A program made the position numbers and the translations under genes. A DNA stretch of 64,000 bases from Burkholderia sp. 4M9327F10. Its GTDB lineage: Bacteria > Pseudomonadota > Gammaproteobacteria > Burkholderiales > Burkholderiaceae. The DNA is taken from positions 1 through 64,000 of the forward strand of contig NZ_SCNV01000044.1 of the NCBI RefSeq assembly GCF_005503145.1, written 5' to 3'. The stretch's first letter is position 1; every line of letters begins with the position of its first letter. The notes beneath the pieces are model-generated. The model had not been told where the DNA came from. It did no database searches and worked only from the letters and a program-made list of their open reading frames with translations. Below are positions 9,223 through 18,570 of the stretch, one piece after another.

Positions 9223-10098
9223 TTAAACAGCGAGGACCCCTTCCACACAGCTGACGCAGGCCCCCCCGATCCGGACATGCCCCTGCCCATCTACCCTGAC
9301 CTTGACCTGCCCGTCTCGACCGACGCGGCGCCCCTGGGTGGCCAGGTACTCGCACCCGCCGGGCGGCAAGATGTGCTGCGCCCACTGGTAGGCGGCGACG
9401 CTGCCGTTACCGCTCCCGCAAACCGGGTCTTCGTCGACACCGCAGGACGGCGCGAAAGTGCGCACTTCGATCGCCGTGCCTCCCTGCTCGTGACGGCCGA
9501 ATACGGTTAGGCCGGTTACGCCAGCGCGGCGCTCGAACGCTGCCAGCGCAGCCAGGTCCGGACGCAAGTCGAGAACGGTCGTTGCATCGGCGAGGTAGGC
9601 GATCACCCAGACCGGGCCGACATCCACGGTGGCTGGCGCATGCAGGGTGTCCACCCGGCATCCGACGATGCGTTCGAGCTCGAAGACTTCGTCCGGGTTC
9701 AATGTCTTGATCCTCGCGGGCGGCAACCTGAACGAAAGCTCGCGACCACTATCCCGTTCGTCGACTGTCACTTCGACTAGACCGACATTGCATTGCTGTA
9801 TCAGCCGGCCGGGATGGCGTGGTGCAATGCGCCCGTCCTTCAGGATCGCATGCGCGCTGCCCAGCGTTGGGTGTCCGGCAAACGGCAGTTCGCTGCGTGG
9901 GGTGAATATCCTCAACCGATAGTCGGCCTGCATATCGGTGGGTGGTAGCACGAAAGTCGTTTCCGACAGGTTCGTCCACCGCGCGATCGTCTGCATCGTT
10001 TCGCTGGACAGGTCTTGCGCATCGAGCACCACCGCCACGGGATTACCCCGTAGCGGCTGGGACGTGAACACATCGACCACCTCGTAGCTGTGATTCAT
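9223..10098 (-). CDS. PhzF-family isomerase-like protein
   Basis: This 291-residue protein begins with the typical PhzF opening (YEVVDVFTSQPLRGNPVAVVLDA), including the conserved GNP. It also carries the second-half motif of the two-lobed fold, EDPVCGSGNGSVAAY, near residue 225. PhzF proteins are cofactor-free isomerases or epimerases. Only some act in phenazine synthesis, and no phz genes are nearby. GCAGGAGGC precedes the ATG. Context suggests a role in modifying an amino-acid-derived metabolite, with substrate unknown. Confidence 0.85.
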   Translation of the reverse strand: MNHSYEVVDVFTSQPLRGNPVAVVLDAQDLSSETMQTIARWTNLSETTFVLPPTDMQADYRLRIFTPRSELPFAGHPTLGSAHAILKDGRIAPRHPGRLIQQCNVGLVEVTVDERDSGRELSFRLPPARIKTLNPDEVFELERIVGCRVDTLHAPATVDVGPVWVIAYLADATTVLDLRPDLAALAAFERRAGVTGLTVFGRHEQGGTAIEVRTFAPSCGVDEDPVCGSGNGSVAAYQWAQHILPPGGCEYLATQGRRVGRDGQVKVRVDGQGHVRIGGACVSCVEGVLAV

Positions 10099-10218
10099 TT
10101 CAGCCTCCTGCGCATCCCGGTGCGGCGACCGCCGACCGGATGACGGTAATCATCGGCGCGCGCCCGTCGCTACCGGGCAGCACCAGTCTTTCGACGGTCA
10201 CGCCTCTTCAAACGGGCT

Positions 10219-10947
10219 TCACTTCGCCGCATTACCGGACACGACATCATCGATCTCGGTCGCGGTGATCCCATACTTCGCCATTCGCGCACGGTGATCG
10301 GGCGACCCGAGATACAGGTGCAACTGCTCGTTCACGGCACGAAGAAGATCGTGATTCTGCTTGCTGAATGAGAATGCGCCGACAGGCGCCCTCCCTGTCG
10401 CGTCCGGTGCATGGGCGACGGCCTCCAGTTCGGGATTCGCTTGCGCAATGTTCCTGTTGCCGATGGCCGTCGCTGCAAACGCATCGATCTTTCCCGCCAG
10501 CAACGCGGCAAGCGCCTCGGGCTGGTCCCTGAACAGCGTGATCTGGGAATCACCCACGCCCGCAGATTTTGCGGAATCGACCTGGACCTGTCCCGGAATC
10601 AGACCCAGTCTCGCGTCTCCCCGCTTTGCCACTGCGTCGTAGCTGGTCAAAGTCTTCGGGTTGCTCCGATGGACCACGAAGCCATCGCCAAGCGACCAGA
10701 CCGGCACACTGAATGCAACTTGCTCGGCCCGGGCTGCCGTTGCAAAGATCGGCACGTTCATATCCCAGCGGCCTTGGCTGACACCGGGAAGCAGTTCCTC
10801 GAACGACGTCAACCGGTAGTCGATGGTCGTGACACCGATAGCGTGCAGCACCACGTTCGCGAGCTCGATATCCGCGCCGGTCGGGGAGCGATCGTCGCCG
10901 GTCCAGTAGAACGGCGGCTCCTCGATATAGGCAAGACTGACTTTCAT
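10219..10947 (-). CDS. Solute-binding (SBP family 3) protein without signal peptide
   Basis: The 242-residue product matches the bilobed family 3 binding proteins for polar amino acids (GADIELANVVLHAIG near residue 30, and a C-terminal YGIT segment). The start at 10947 has AGGAGAACG upstream and goes straight into the first beta strand (MKVSLAYIEEPPF). There is no signal peptide or lipobox. A longer frame to 11109 adds only an Arg-rich, non-signal-like extension. No permease or ATPase genes adjoin it. It may be a cytoplasmic binding or cyclodehydratase-like protein, or may have lost its leader. Confidence 0.78.
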   Translation of the reverse strand: MKVSLAYIEEPPFYWTGDDRSPTGADIELANVVLHAIGVTTIDYRLTSFEELLPGVSQGRWDMNVPIFATAARAEQVAFSVPVWSLGDGFVVHRSNPKTLTSYDAVAKRGDARLGLIPGQVQVDSAKSAGVGDSQITLFRDQPEALAALLAGKIDAFAATAIGNRNIAQANPELEAVAHAPDATGRAPVGAFSFSKQNHDLLRAVNEQLHLYLGSPDHRARMAKYGITATEIDDVVSGNAAK

Positions 10948-11036
10948 GATCGTTCTCCTGGTTTCAACGGTGAATATTTCGATGGCAGACCTGACCGACG
11001 GGATACTCGCTGCTCCGCGCGCGTGCGCCGATGCAA

Positions 11037-11900
11037 TCAGGCTCCCGAGCGTGCCCGGACCGCCGCGTGAACGGCACAACGTTGTGATCCGAGCCCTTCG
11101 ATACCGCACGTAACGACGTCGCCATCTTTCAGGTAGTCAGGATCCGCCTTGTTGTATGCGACACCGCGAGGTGTCCCGGTGAGCAGCAGGTCGCCGGGCA
11201 ACAGCGTCATGAACTCGCTGAGATAGGCAACGATACGGCTGACGGAAAACACCAGCCTGCTGGTACGGCTGTCCTGCCGAAGCTCGCCGTTCTTTCTCAA
11301 CCAGATCTCGAGATCCAGCGACTCTGGCAGCGCATCGGGCGTCACGAGCCACGGCCCCAGCGGAGCAAAGGTGTCCGCGCTTTTTCCTTTGCTCCATTGA
11401 CCGCCGCGCTCGAACTGCCATGCTCGCTCGGTGATGTCGTTGGCGACCGCCAGCCCCGCGACGAGCGACATCGCGTCCTCGGCTCGCACGTTACGCGCAA
11501 CGCCACCCATCACCACGCCCAGCTCAACCTCCCAGTCCACTGCATGCGCGGATTCCGGGATGACGATCGGATCGAACGGCCCGCTCAGCGCCGTCGGGGA
11601 TTTGAAGAAAAGCAGCGGCTCTGACGGCAGGTCGAACCCGGTTTCCTCGGCATGATCGGCGTAGTTCAGACCGATACAGACGATTTTTCCCGGAATCGCG
11701 ATCGGTGAGCCAAGACGCGAATCCCCGTCGATCGCTGGCAACCGAGAAATAGTGGCTTCGGTCAATGTGCTCAGAAATCGGGTCTCCAGCGCACTGCCGG
11801 ACCAATCGTGAACCAGGCTGCTCACGTCGCGCGCAGTGCCATCGGCATCGATAATTCCAGGCCGCTCTTGACCGGGTGGGCCAAATCTAATCAATTTCAT
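11037..11900 (-). CDS. Fumarylacetoacetate hydrolase family protein
   Basis: This 287-residue protein has the FAH catalytic-domain core: GLNYADHAEE near residue 84, metal-ligand acidic residues in DWEVELGVV, and the C-terminal LLPGDLLLTGTPRGV. Members hydrolyse or decarboxylate acylpyruvates and 2-hydroxy-dienoates using a divalent metal. GGAGG sits seven bases before the ATG at 11900 and only one base before the ATG at 11906, so I chose 11900. It lies between the binding-protein and aminotransferase genes in the same orientation, consistent with a shared catabolic route. Confidence 0.87.
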   Translation of the reverse strand: MKLIRFGPPGQERPGIIDADGTARDVSSLVHDWSGSALETRFLSTLTEATISRLPAIDGDSRLGSPIAIPGKIVCIGLNYADHAEETGFDLPSEPLLFFKSPTALSGPFDPIVIPESAHAVDWEVELGVVMGGVARNVRAEDAMSLVAGLAVANDITERAWQFERGGQWSKGKSADTFAPLGPWLVTPDALPESLDLEIWLRKNGELRQDSRTSRLVFSVSRIVAYLSEFMTLLPGDLLLTGTPRGVAYNKADPDYLKDGDVVTCGIEGLGSQRCAVHAAVRARSGA

Positions 11901-12036
11901 CGGCATGCCTCCTGCCGTTGCAGTTCCGGTGAGTACGCGCCCCGCCGCGCTTGGGGGGGACTCGTTGCCGTGCGCAAGCACCCGCCACATTTGCATGCTC
12001 GTCACCGGGATAGTCACCATCACGGCGACACCGCGA

Positions 12037-13236
12037 TCAAGCAGCAGCCTTGTCGAGCGCCAGCGAGAGCGCGGACAGCGCCGGTCCGAGCCGTTCGGGC
12101 GGCAAATAGCCGAAACCGAGCCGGAAAACGCGATCGCTTTCGCCGAACCAGGTGCCGGACGCAAGCTGCAATTCATAGTCGGGAAGCACGGCCCAGAAGC
12201 GCGAAACAGCCGCGGCGTCCAGCGCATCGACCCGTAGACGCAGGCAGCACAGCGCGCCCGCATCGGGTCGCACCCACTCGATTCGCCGTGCCTCGCGCGC
12301 GCACCAGCTCGCAAGTTCGTCTAGCGCGCCAGAGAGCAATCGCCGACGCGGCGCGAGCACCGCTTCCCGATGCAGCAGCAACGACGCAGCCAGCGTTTCG
12401 TCGAGCACCGACCCCGAGATGACCGTGTTCATCTTGGCGATGGTTAAACGCGCACGGAGATCGGCGTCGCCAACGGTAAGCCAGCCGGTTCGCAAGCCAG
12501 GCGCGCCGAGCGCCTTCGATACAGACGCGCCGGTGACGATCCGCGGGTCGAAGCCTGCAACACTGTCGACCACTACCACGTCGCCATAGCTCGCCTCACG
12601 GTAGGTTTCGTCGACGAACAGAATGGCATCCGGCGCACGGTGCGCCATCAACCCGAGCAGCTTCTCGATCTCGGCGCGTGACGTCTGGATACCGGACGGA
12701 TTTTGCGGCGACGCAAGACTCACCAGTTTCGTTTTCGGCGACAGGCTCGCATCGATCTGGTCCATGTCCAGCCGATAGCCGCTTTCGAACGACAGGCGCA
12801 CCTCCCGCACCGTCACGCCGGCGCCGAGCAAACTGTCGCGGCACGGCGGGAAACACGGCGTCACCAATACCGCCTCGTCGCCGGGGCGGCAAACCTCGAA
12901 TGCAAGCAGAAAAAGCCCGAGCGCCGTACCTTGCGTCGTGATCACCTGCTCGGCCGGAATCTTGCAGACCTTTGCAATGGCGTCGCGAAGTACACCGACG
13001 CCGGCGGATTTGCTGTAGCCGAGCTTGAGTGCACGAATCGACTCGAGACCGGCCAGGTCCAGAACCTCCCCGACGGTCAGGTCTTGGGACGTGCTCTCTG
13101 CCAGGTTGAACGGTCGATTCACGTCGAGCAGCGAAATGATCTCGTTGTAGGGGAATCGCCCCCTCCACTGGCCGACACGAACTCCGCCGTGGGTTACTTG
13201 ACGGTCCAGGTCGGAGTCCTGATCGAAAGCGTTCAT
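12037..13236 (-). CDS. Class I/II PLP-dependent aminotransferase
   Basis: This 399-residue fold-type I aminotransferase has the NPSG motif of the family (SPQNPSGIQTS), the Asp/Tyr pair in FVDETYREA, and the PLP-binding Lys in ASVSKALGAPGLRTGW. The ATG at 13236 gives the family's usual length. A longer open frame to 13605 runs into the divergent promoter region and is not used. It is the first gene of the minus-strand cluster and faces the MocR gene across 243 bases, so the MocR protein probably controls it. The substrate amino acid is not known. Confidence 0.85.
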   Translation of the reverse strand: MNAFDQDSDLDRQVTHGGVRVGQWRGRFPYNEIISLLDVNRPFNLAESTSQDLTVGEVLDLAGLESIRALKLGYSKSAGVGVLRDAIAKVCKIPAEQVITTQGTALGLFLLAFEVCRPGDEAVLVTPCFPPCRDSLLGAGVTVREVRLSFESGYRLDMDQIDASLSPKTKLVSLASPQNPSGIQTSRAEIEKLLGLMAHRAPDAILFVDETYREASYGDVVVVDSVAGFDPRIVTGASVSKALGAPGLRTGWLTVGDADLRARLTIAKMNTVISGSVLDETLAASLLLHREAVLAPRRRLLSGALDELASWCAREARRIEWVRPDAGALCCLRLRVDALDAAAVSRFWAVLPDYELQLASGTWFGESDRVFRLGFGYLPPERLGPALSALSLALDKAAA

Positions 13237-13384
13237 GTGAGTGCCTCTCGTTTGCGCTGATTGCCGTGTTGAACGATCCACTACCGGACACCGTGCGCGC
13301 AGCGCATCGATTCCGATGTCGCCGAACTCGTTCAGATACGATCGGGACCTCTGTATCGTAGCGCCCTGGCGACGACCATAACAG

Positions 13385-13418
13385 TCACAATTTATCGAAT
13401 CTAGACCATCACAATTTA
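13385..13418. promoter_or_regulatory. Paired direct repeats (TCACAATTTA) in divergent promoter
   Basis: TCACAATTTA occurs twice in the same orientation, at 13385-13394 and 13409-13418, a 24-base repeat period. The gap lies between the divergent aminotransferase (start 13236) and MocR (start 13480) genes. MocR/GabR/PdxR-type regulators are known to bind paired direct repeats in such gaps. That this pair is the operator is inferred. Confidence 0.6.
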
Positions 13419-13479
13419 GCTTGTCGCGCGACAGATGCCGGACCGATAATCGCGCCATACCTCGACACGAGAACATTGC

Positions 13480-14913
13480 ATGGAAACGTCCTCTCCGTAC
13501 CGATACCAACAGTTGGCCGATCTCATTGTCGGAATGGTCGACAAGGGCACGCTGGTGCCGGGTACGCGCTTGCCTTCGGTGCGCGCATTCAGCGAACAGC
13601 ACCACATCAGCGTTTCCACGGCGCTACAGGCATACAGGCTGCTCGAGGATCGTGGCGTGCTGGTCGCACGGCCACAATCGGGCTTCTATGTCGCGGCCGC
13701 GCGGCGCGGCACGCTTGCGCTGCCGTCGGCGTCGCGCGCACGTGCCAAGCCGTCGACCGTGTCAATTAGCGGTGCCGTCTCAGTGTTGCTCGAGCATGCC
13801 GCAAACTCGGCACTCGTTCCGCTGGGCTGTGCTGTGCCCGACCCGGCATTGCTGGAGTCGAAGCGGCTGGATCTGGCGCTGGCCCGGGTCGCGCGACAGC
13901 AAGGCACGCGTTACAACGTCTATTCCCCTCCGTACGGCGACCCGCGCCTGCGTCAGGAAATAGCGAAGCGTGCAATGCGTTTCGGGCATGTGCTTTCACC
14001 GGACGACATACTCGTTACGAACGGCTGTACCGAAGCCCTGGCACTTGCGCTCAGCACGGTGGCCAGGCACGGCGATACGATCGCTGTCGAATCGCCTACT
14101 TATTTCGGTCTACTGCATACGCTGGAAGTGCTTGGCCTGAAGGCGCTCGAATTGCCGACCGACCCGACCCGCGGCGTCGACGTCGGTGTCCTTGCCCGGA
14201 TTCTCGAAGCCGGCTCGGTCGCGGCTTGCGTGCTGTCCTCGACATTCAGTAACCCCCTCGGTTCCGCTATGGAGGAAACGGACAAGCGCGCACTTCTCGA
14301 ATTGCTGGCGCGAAACAGCGTGCCGCTGATCGAGGATGATGTCTATGGCGATATCCAATTCGGCAGCGAACGGCCCAAGCCTTTCATCGCACTCGACGGA
14401 GGTGCCAATACGATCTACTGCAGCTCATTTTCCAAAAGCCTCGCGCCGGGATATCGAATCGGCTGGATCGCCGCTGGAACACGCGTGCAGAAGGTAATGG
14501 AACGCAAGCTGGCGTTCAGTCTGTGCTGCCCCGCCCTGCCTCAGGTGGCACTCGCCGATTTTCTCGAGAGCGGAGCCTATGATTCACATTTGCGGCGCCT
14601 GCGTCGCCTACTCGATGAAAACCTCACACGCATGACGCGCGCCATCGAGGCAAGTTTTCCGTCCGAAACGAAAGTAAGCCGACCGGCAGGAGGGTTCGTT
14701 CTTTGGCTCGAACTGCCCAAGCACTTCGATTCGCGCACGCTCTTCGATGAGGCGCTGGATTACGGAATCTGTTTCGCACCTGGAGACGTCTTCTCCGCCA
14801 GCCGGCGCTTCCGAAACTGCCTGCGACTGAGCGCCGCTTACGAGTGGAACAGCCGCATGGAGGACGGTGTTCGACAATTGGGAATGCTGGCGTCACGTCA
14901 GCTCGGCCGCTAA
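13480..14913 (+). CDS. MocR-type regulator (GntR HTH fused to aminotransferase fold)
   Basis: The 477-residue protein has a GntR winged HTH (residues 1-75, with PSVRAFSEQHHISVSTALQAY) and a linker. These are joined to a fold-type I aminotransferase-like domain from about residue 110, with NPLG and the PLP Lys in SSFSKSLAPGYRIGW. This is the standard MocR layout and length. Such proteins use PLP or a PLP-amino-acid adduct as effector and often autoregulate. It is divergent from the aminotransferase gene, and its 3' end overlaps the integrase remnant tail-to-tail. Confidence 0.92.
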   Translation: METSSPYRYQQLADLIVGMVDKGTLVPGTRLPSVRAFSEQHHISVSTALQAYRLLEDRGVLVARPQSGFYVAAARRGTLALPSASRARAKPSTVSISGAVSVLLEHAANSALVPLGCAVPDPALLESKRLDLALARVARQQGTRYNVYSPPYGDPRLRQEIAKRAMRFGHVLSPDDILVTNGCTEALALALSTVARHGDTIAVESPTYFGLLHTLEVLGLKALELPTDPTRGVDVGVLARILEAGSVAACVLSSTFSNPLGSAMEETDKRALLELLARNSVPLIEDDVYGDIQFGSERPKPFIALDGGANTIYCSSFSKSLAPGYRIGWIAAGTRVQKVMERKLAFSLCCPALPQVALADFLESGAYDSHLRRLRRLLDENLTRMTRAIEASFPSETKVSRPAGGFVLWLELPKHFDSRTLFDEALDYGICFAPGDVFSASRRFRNCLRLSAAYEWNSRMEDGVRQLGMLASRQLGR

Positions 14914-15310
14914 TTGTCGAGGGGGGAGACCACGTGGCGAGATGCCCATATCAGAAGGCAGTAGATTCGGCCTATGTCCACCTCCCTGCACCCATGCGTC
15001 GACCATATCCGCCCACTCCTGCAGCATATGCCGACGCTGTACGGCATACTCGGCCTTGTTGTACACCGCCCGCGAAGATCTCCCGTCTCCTCCATGCGCC
15101 AGCGACTTTTCGATCCAGTCGCCATTGAAACCCGCTTCGTTAAGCAGCGTTGAGCCTGTACGCCTCAAATCATGGACGGTGAATGGCTCCAAGGGTAGTC
15201 CAGCCGCTTTTGCCCGTTCGGCAACGAGCTGCGTAACCCGATTTAATGTCGCCTTGGACATGCATCGATCTGCGGCATAGCGGAAGGCAGGACATATCGG
15301 GAGCCCGCTG
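14893..15310 (-). pseudogene. Tyrosine recombinase (P4-type integrase) C-terminal fragment
   Basis: The frame encodes about 135 residues of the integrase catalytic C-terminus. It carries HDLRRTGSTLLNEAG with the catalytic His/Arg, LAHGG, and RAVYNKAEY with the nucleophilic Tyr. Similarity extends upstream of the ATG at 15261 to about 15310, then is replaced by the ParB-like gene running the opposite way. More than half of a normal integrase of about 400 residues is missing. The 3' end overlaps the MocR gene end by 21 bases. Confidence 0.85.
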
Positions 15311-15322
15311 CGCAGGTACCGG

Positions 15323-17110
15323 ATGCTGGCCGAGGAAGGGCGAAGCGTCGACTACATTGCCGCGCTCTTTTCTGCCTCACCACTCACGGTCAAACGACGC
15401 ATGAAGCTCGCCAGCGTATCCCCAAAGCTGTTGGCACTGCTGCGGGAGGACTCGATCACACTCGACCAGCTTGCCGCAATCGCCCTCGCGGACAACCATG
15501 TAACGCAGGAACACGTCTGGTTCGATGCGAACGATTGGCAGCGCCAGCCCAACTATCTGCGGCAGGCGATCACGCGGGCCGAAATCGACGCGAGCCGCAG
15601 CCGCCTTGTGCGCTTTATTGGTCTCGACACCTACGAAGCAGCAGGCGGGTATGTCCGCCGTGACCTCTTCAGTGACGACGGGAATGCAGGCTACATTGCC
15701 GATGCCGAACTGCTGCAGCGTCTCGTCGCACAGAAACTCGACGTAGCCGCAGAAGAACTGCGCGCCGAGGGTTGGGGCTGGACAGAAACCCGCGTCGAGC
15801 GCGACCTGCTGGAACTCAACCGCTACGGAAAGCTGCGCCCCATCCAGCGCCCCTTTACTGAAGACGAACAGCGCGAGATGGACGCGCTCACCGTGCTGCA
15901 GGACAACCTGTCCGGGAAGCTGGAAGCGCTCTCCGAGGACGATGAAAATGCATATGAGGAAGCCGACCGCCTCGATGCTGAAATCGAACGGGTCAACGCC
16001 GCGATCGTCGCACTCGAAAGCCGCGCTCTCGTGTGGGATACACAGCAGATGGCGGAGGCGGGCGCGTTCGTGATCATCGATCCGCAGGGAAAACTGCTCA
16101 TCGAGCGCGGTCTCGTGCGGCGCGAGAACAGTGCGGCGCTGGACGCGGCGGGTGCGACCGTCTCCGGCACGCCGCAGGCGGAAGCGGCGGACCCGGCAGA
16201 CTGTCCTGTTACGAAGATCAAGCCAGTCCACAGCGCGAAACTCTGCCAGCGACTCACCGCGCACCGCACCGTCGCTATCCACGCCGAAATGGTCGCGCAG
16301 CCCGCCGTCGCGCTCGCCGCCCTGTTGCGGCATCTCGTTCCGCAGGCGCTGCCCGAGCACTACGGCTACGCGTCCGCGCGCGGCTATCTGGCGCTGTCTG
16401 GCGACAACAATCACGACAGCCTGCTACGCGCGGCGGACGATCTGCCCACCAGTGCTGCATGGAACGCCGTCGAGGCACAACGCGCCCGATGGACCGCCGA
16501 ATTGCCCGCGAAACGCACCGACCTGCTGCCGTGGCTCGCGAAGCAGGATCCCGGGACGACGCTGCTCGATCTGCTTGCCTTCTGCACCGGCACCCTGCTC
16601 GACGGCATCGTCGGCGAAGAAAAGCCGCAGGCGACCAGCGCGCTCGCGGGCGCGCTGAACCTCGACATGACCCGGTACTGGACCCCGACCCGTGCAACGT
16701 ATTTCGACCATGTCAGCAAGGCGCGCATCGGGGAAGTCGTGTCCGCAGCGGTTTCGGCAAAGGTGGCCGCCGACCTCGGGAAGATGAAGAAGGCCGACGC
16801 CGCGGCAGCAGCCGAACTACGGCTGGCGAAAGTCGCGTGGCTCCCGGAAATCCTCACCGATACGGAAATCCCGTTCACGCCGTCATGGGAAGCGCGCGAC
16901 GACGACGGGAACAGCGGGGAGGACGAACACGACCCGGACATCAACAATGGTTCCGACGACGCGCAAGACGACGACCGTGCCGCCGAGCCCGGGAGCAATT
17001 ACAGTGGCATCAACAACACGGATTGCAATGGGGCTGTGGCTCCCGCCACAGCCGGCGTGCCGCCGCCGTGGCCCTTTCCAACCGCTGCCGGCCTCGCGCG
17101 CGCTTCATGA
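15323..17110 (+). CDS. ParB/RepB-like protein lacking the N-terminal domain
   Basis: The 595-residue frame opens inside the family's central HTH (MLAEEGRSVDYIAALF...VKRRMKLA). It continues through the long C-terminal region with coiled-coil and acidic segments typical of large ParB-like proteins on plasmids and islands. The N-terminal ParB nuclease/CTPase domain (roughly the first 110-130 residues) is absent. Homologous sequence can be read back only to about 15302, where integrase sequence begins. DNA partition function is therefore doubtful. The C-terminus is Asp-rich and then Pro/Ala-rich. Confidence 0.75.
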   Translation: MLAEEGRSVDYIAALFSASPLTVKRRMKLASVSPKLLALLREDSITLDQLAAIALADNHVTQEHVWFDANDWQRQPNYLRQAITRAEIDASRSRLVRFIGLDTYEAAGGYVRRDLFSDDGNAGYIADAELLQRLVAQKLDVAAEELRAEGWGWTETRVERDLLELNRYGKLRPIQRPFTEDEQREMDALTVLQDNLSGKLEALSEDDENAYEEADRLDAEIERVNAAIVALESRALVWDTQQMAEAGAFVIIDPQGKLLIERGLVRRENSAALDAAGATVSGTPQAEAADPADCPVTKIKPVHSAKLCQRLTAHRTVAIHAEMVAQPAVALAALLRHLVPQALPEHYGYASARGYLALSGDNNHDSLLRAADDLPTSAAWNAVEAQRARWTAELPAKRTDLLPWLAKQDPGTTLLDLLAFCTGTLLDGIVGEEKPQATSALAGALNLDMTRYWTPTRATYFDHVSKARIGEVVSAAVSAKVAADLGKMKKADAAAAAELRLAKVAWLPEILTDTEIPFTPSWEARDDDGNSGEDEHDPDINNGSDDAQDDDRAAEPGSNYSGINNTDCNGAVAPATAGVPPPWPFPTAAGLARAS

Positions 17111-17140
17111 TGCCCTCGTGTTCATGAAAGGCGACACCAA

Positions 17141-17875
17141 CTAAGTATGACCCATGCGGGCAGAAGGCAAACCGTCTGCCCGCACCGGATGACCGCCGGT
17201 GAACCGCCCCGCCAGCCCACCTACTACCGCCGCGAGCAGAATCACGATCAGCGCTCCGACCACCAGTGCACGGAACGCCCTCGTCATCCGTCTCTCGGCT
17301 ATCTGGTCAACCTTCGCGGCACGCGCCGCTGCCGCACTCATCTCCCGCTCAAACATAGCTACCGCTGCGTCGAGTTGTTGCCGATGCTCACGCAACGCGA
17401 CGGCTACCGTGCCCACGACCCGGTTTCCCGCGATGCGCGCAATCCGGTCAGCGGCGCGCCCCACCTGCGTGACCAACGCCTGTTCATTCAGTGCTGCGAG
17501 CGTCGCGCGATACCTCGCCTCGTGCTCAACGGCCATGCGTTCTGCGAGTTCGATGGTCGCCTTGCAGCGCGCGAGCGCGTCGCGGTGCTGCGCCATTAGC
17601 GCGTCCGTCGCCTCACGTGCCTCCTCCCGCACCGCGTCCAGATTACCCTTGCCTGCCTGCACGATGCGCTCCGGCATCGCTTCGTAAAGCCGCGCATAGT
17701 ATTCGAGCATAGCCAGCACCGACCAGAGCGCATCATTGTCGCGCAGGTTCAGGGCCACTGACACCCGACGCATGCGCAGCAGGCTCGCGTCATCCGGCTT
17801 CTCCCCGGTCACGTCGTAAAAGAGCCGGGCGAGCGGATCGACGGGGCGGCCTCGCCGCGCTCGCCGCTCAGGCAT
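17141..17875 (-). CDS. traM: TraM-like conjugal transfer membrane protein
   Basis: The 244-residue protein has a long helical, Ala/Arg/Glu-rich body (residues 60-190, coiled-coil-like) and one strong C-terminal membrane segment (about 205-230, ALVVGALIVILLAAVVGGLAG). It overlaps the preceding ATPase gene by eight bases. The order oriT-binding protein, P-loop ATPase, then this gene mirrors traK-traL-traM of IncP plasmids. The assignment rests on that order and topology more than on residue identity. Confidence 0.5.
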   Translation of the reverse strand: MPERRARRGRPVDPLARLFYDVTGEKPDDASLLRMRRVSVALNLRDNDALWSVLAMLEYYARLYEAMPERIVQAGKGNLDAVREEAREATDALMAQHRDALARCKATIELAERMAVEHEARYRATLAALNEQALVTQVGRAADRIARIAGNRVVGTVAVALREHRQQLDAAVAMFEREMSAAAARAAKVDQIAERRMTRAFRALVVGALIVILLAAVVGGLAGRFTGGHPVRADGLPSARMGHT

Positions 17876-18560
17876 TGCCCGTCACCCCGGCGAACATCGC
17901 GTCATAGAGCGCCCGCCAGCGCAGCAGTTCCGCGCGCTGCCCGATGGGCAGCGACTCCGCCGCCTTGCGCACCGACAGGCGCTGACTGCGCAGATCGTCC
18001 GCCACACGATCGGCAAGTTCGGGAAAGTCAAGCGACTTGCCCTTCGCCTCAACACTCTTGCGGATTTTCGAGTCCTGATACAGCACGAACCGGTCCGGTG
18101 TGCCGTAATGGCCATTGCGCACGACGTGCGTCATCGCGTCAGGGAAGGTTTCACCGAACTGTCGCAGCAGTTCCAGACTGTCGCGCTGCCGGTTGATCAC
18201 CCAGAACACGACAAGTCGCCTGCCAAGCTCGCCCAGAGTGCTGGCCAGCGTCGCGCCGTAGCGGGCGATGCCATCCTGGTTGCGGGCTGCCGTGCTGACC
18301 ACCACAACCGCGTCGCGATGCTCGTCGCAGTAGTTCACGAAATTGATCCACCCGTCCGCCTCGTCCAGATCGAACGCGGCGCAATCAATCTCGCCCTGCA
18401 CGGCCTTCATCACGTCAGGGTTTGACGTGTCATTCTCAACCAGCACGGGCTTGACGCCGCGCCGCTGCAGATGATCGACCAGCGCGAGCGCGACAAGACT
18501 CTTGCCAACGCCGCCCTTGCCACCGCCCACGAGATAGATGGGATTGACTGCCGTGTCCAT
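17868..18560 (-). CDS. traL: ParA/MinD-type ATPase, TraL-like
   Basis: The 230-residue protein carries a deviant Walker A (GGKGGVGKS near residue 14) typical of ParA/MinD-family ATPases, and a VVVSTAARNQDG segment in the switch region. The ATG at 18560 has GAGGAG upstream. Similar ATPases are TraL of IncP plasmids and MobD-type proteins, thought to assist relaxosome or transfer functions. It sits between the TraK-like and TraM-like genes, overlapping the latter. Confidence 0.72.
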   Translation of the reverse strand: MDTAVNPIYLVGGGKGGVGKSLVALALVDHLQRRGVKPVLVENDTSNPDVMKAVQGEIDCAAFDLDEADGWINFVNYCDEHRDAVVVVSTAARNQDGIARYGATLASTLGELGRRLVVFWVINRQRDSLELLRQFGETFPDAMTHVVRNGHYGTPDRFVLYQDSKIRKSVEAKGKSLDFPELADRVADDLRSQRLSVRKAAESLPIGQRAELLRWRALYDAMFAGVTGNA

Positions 18561-18570
18561 CGCGACTCCT

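Noticed and set aside
9223..10098. Phenazine biosynthesis cluster
   Set aside because: The PhzF-like gene stands alone without other phz genes. The family is broad and mostly unrelated to phenazines.
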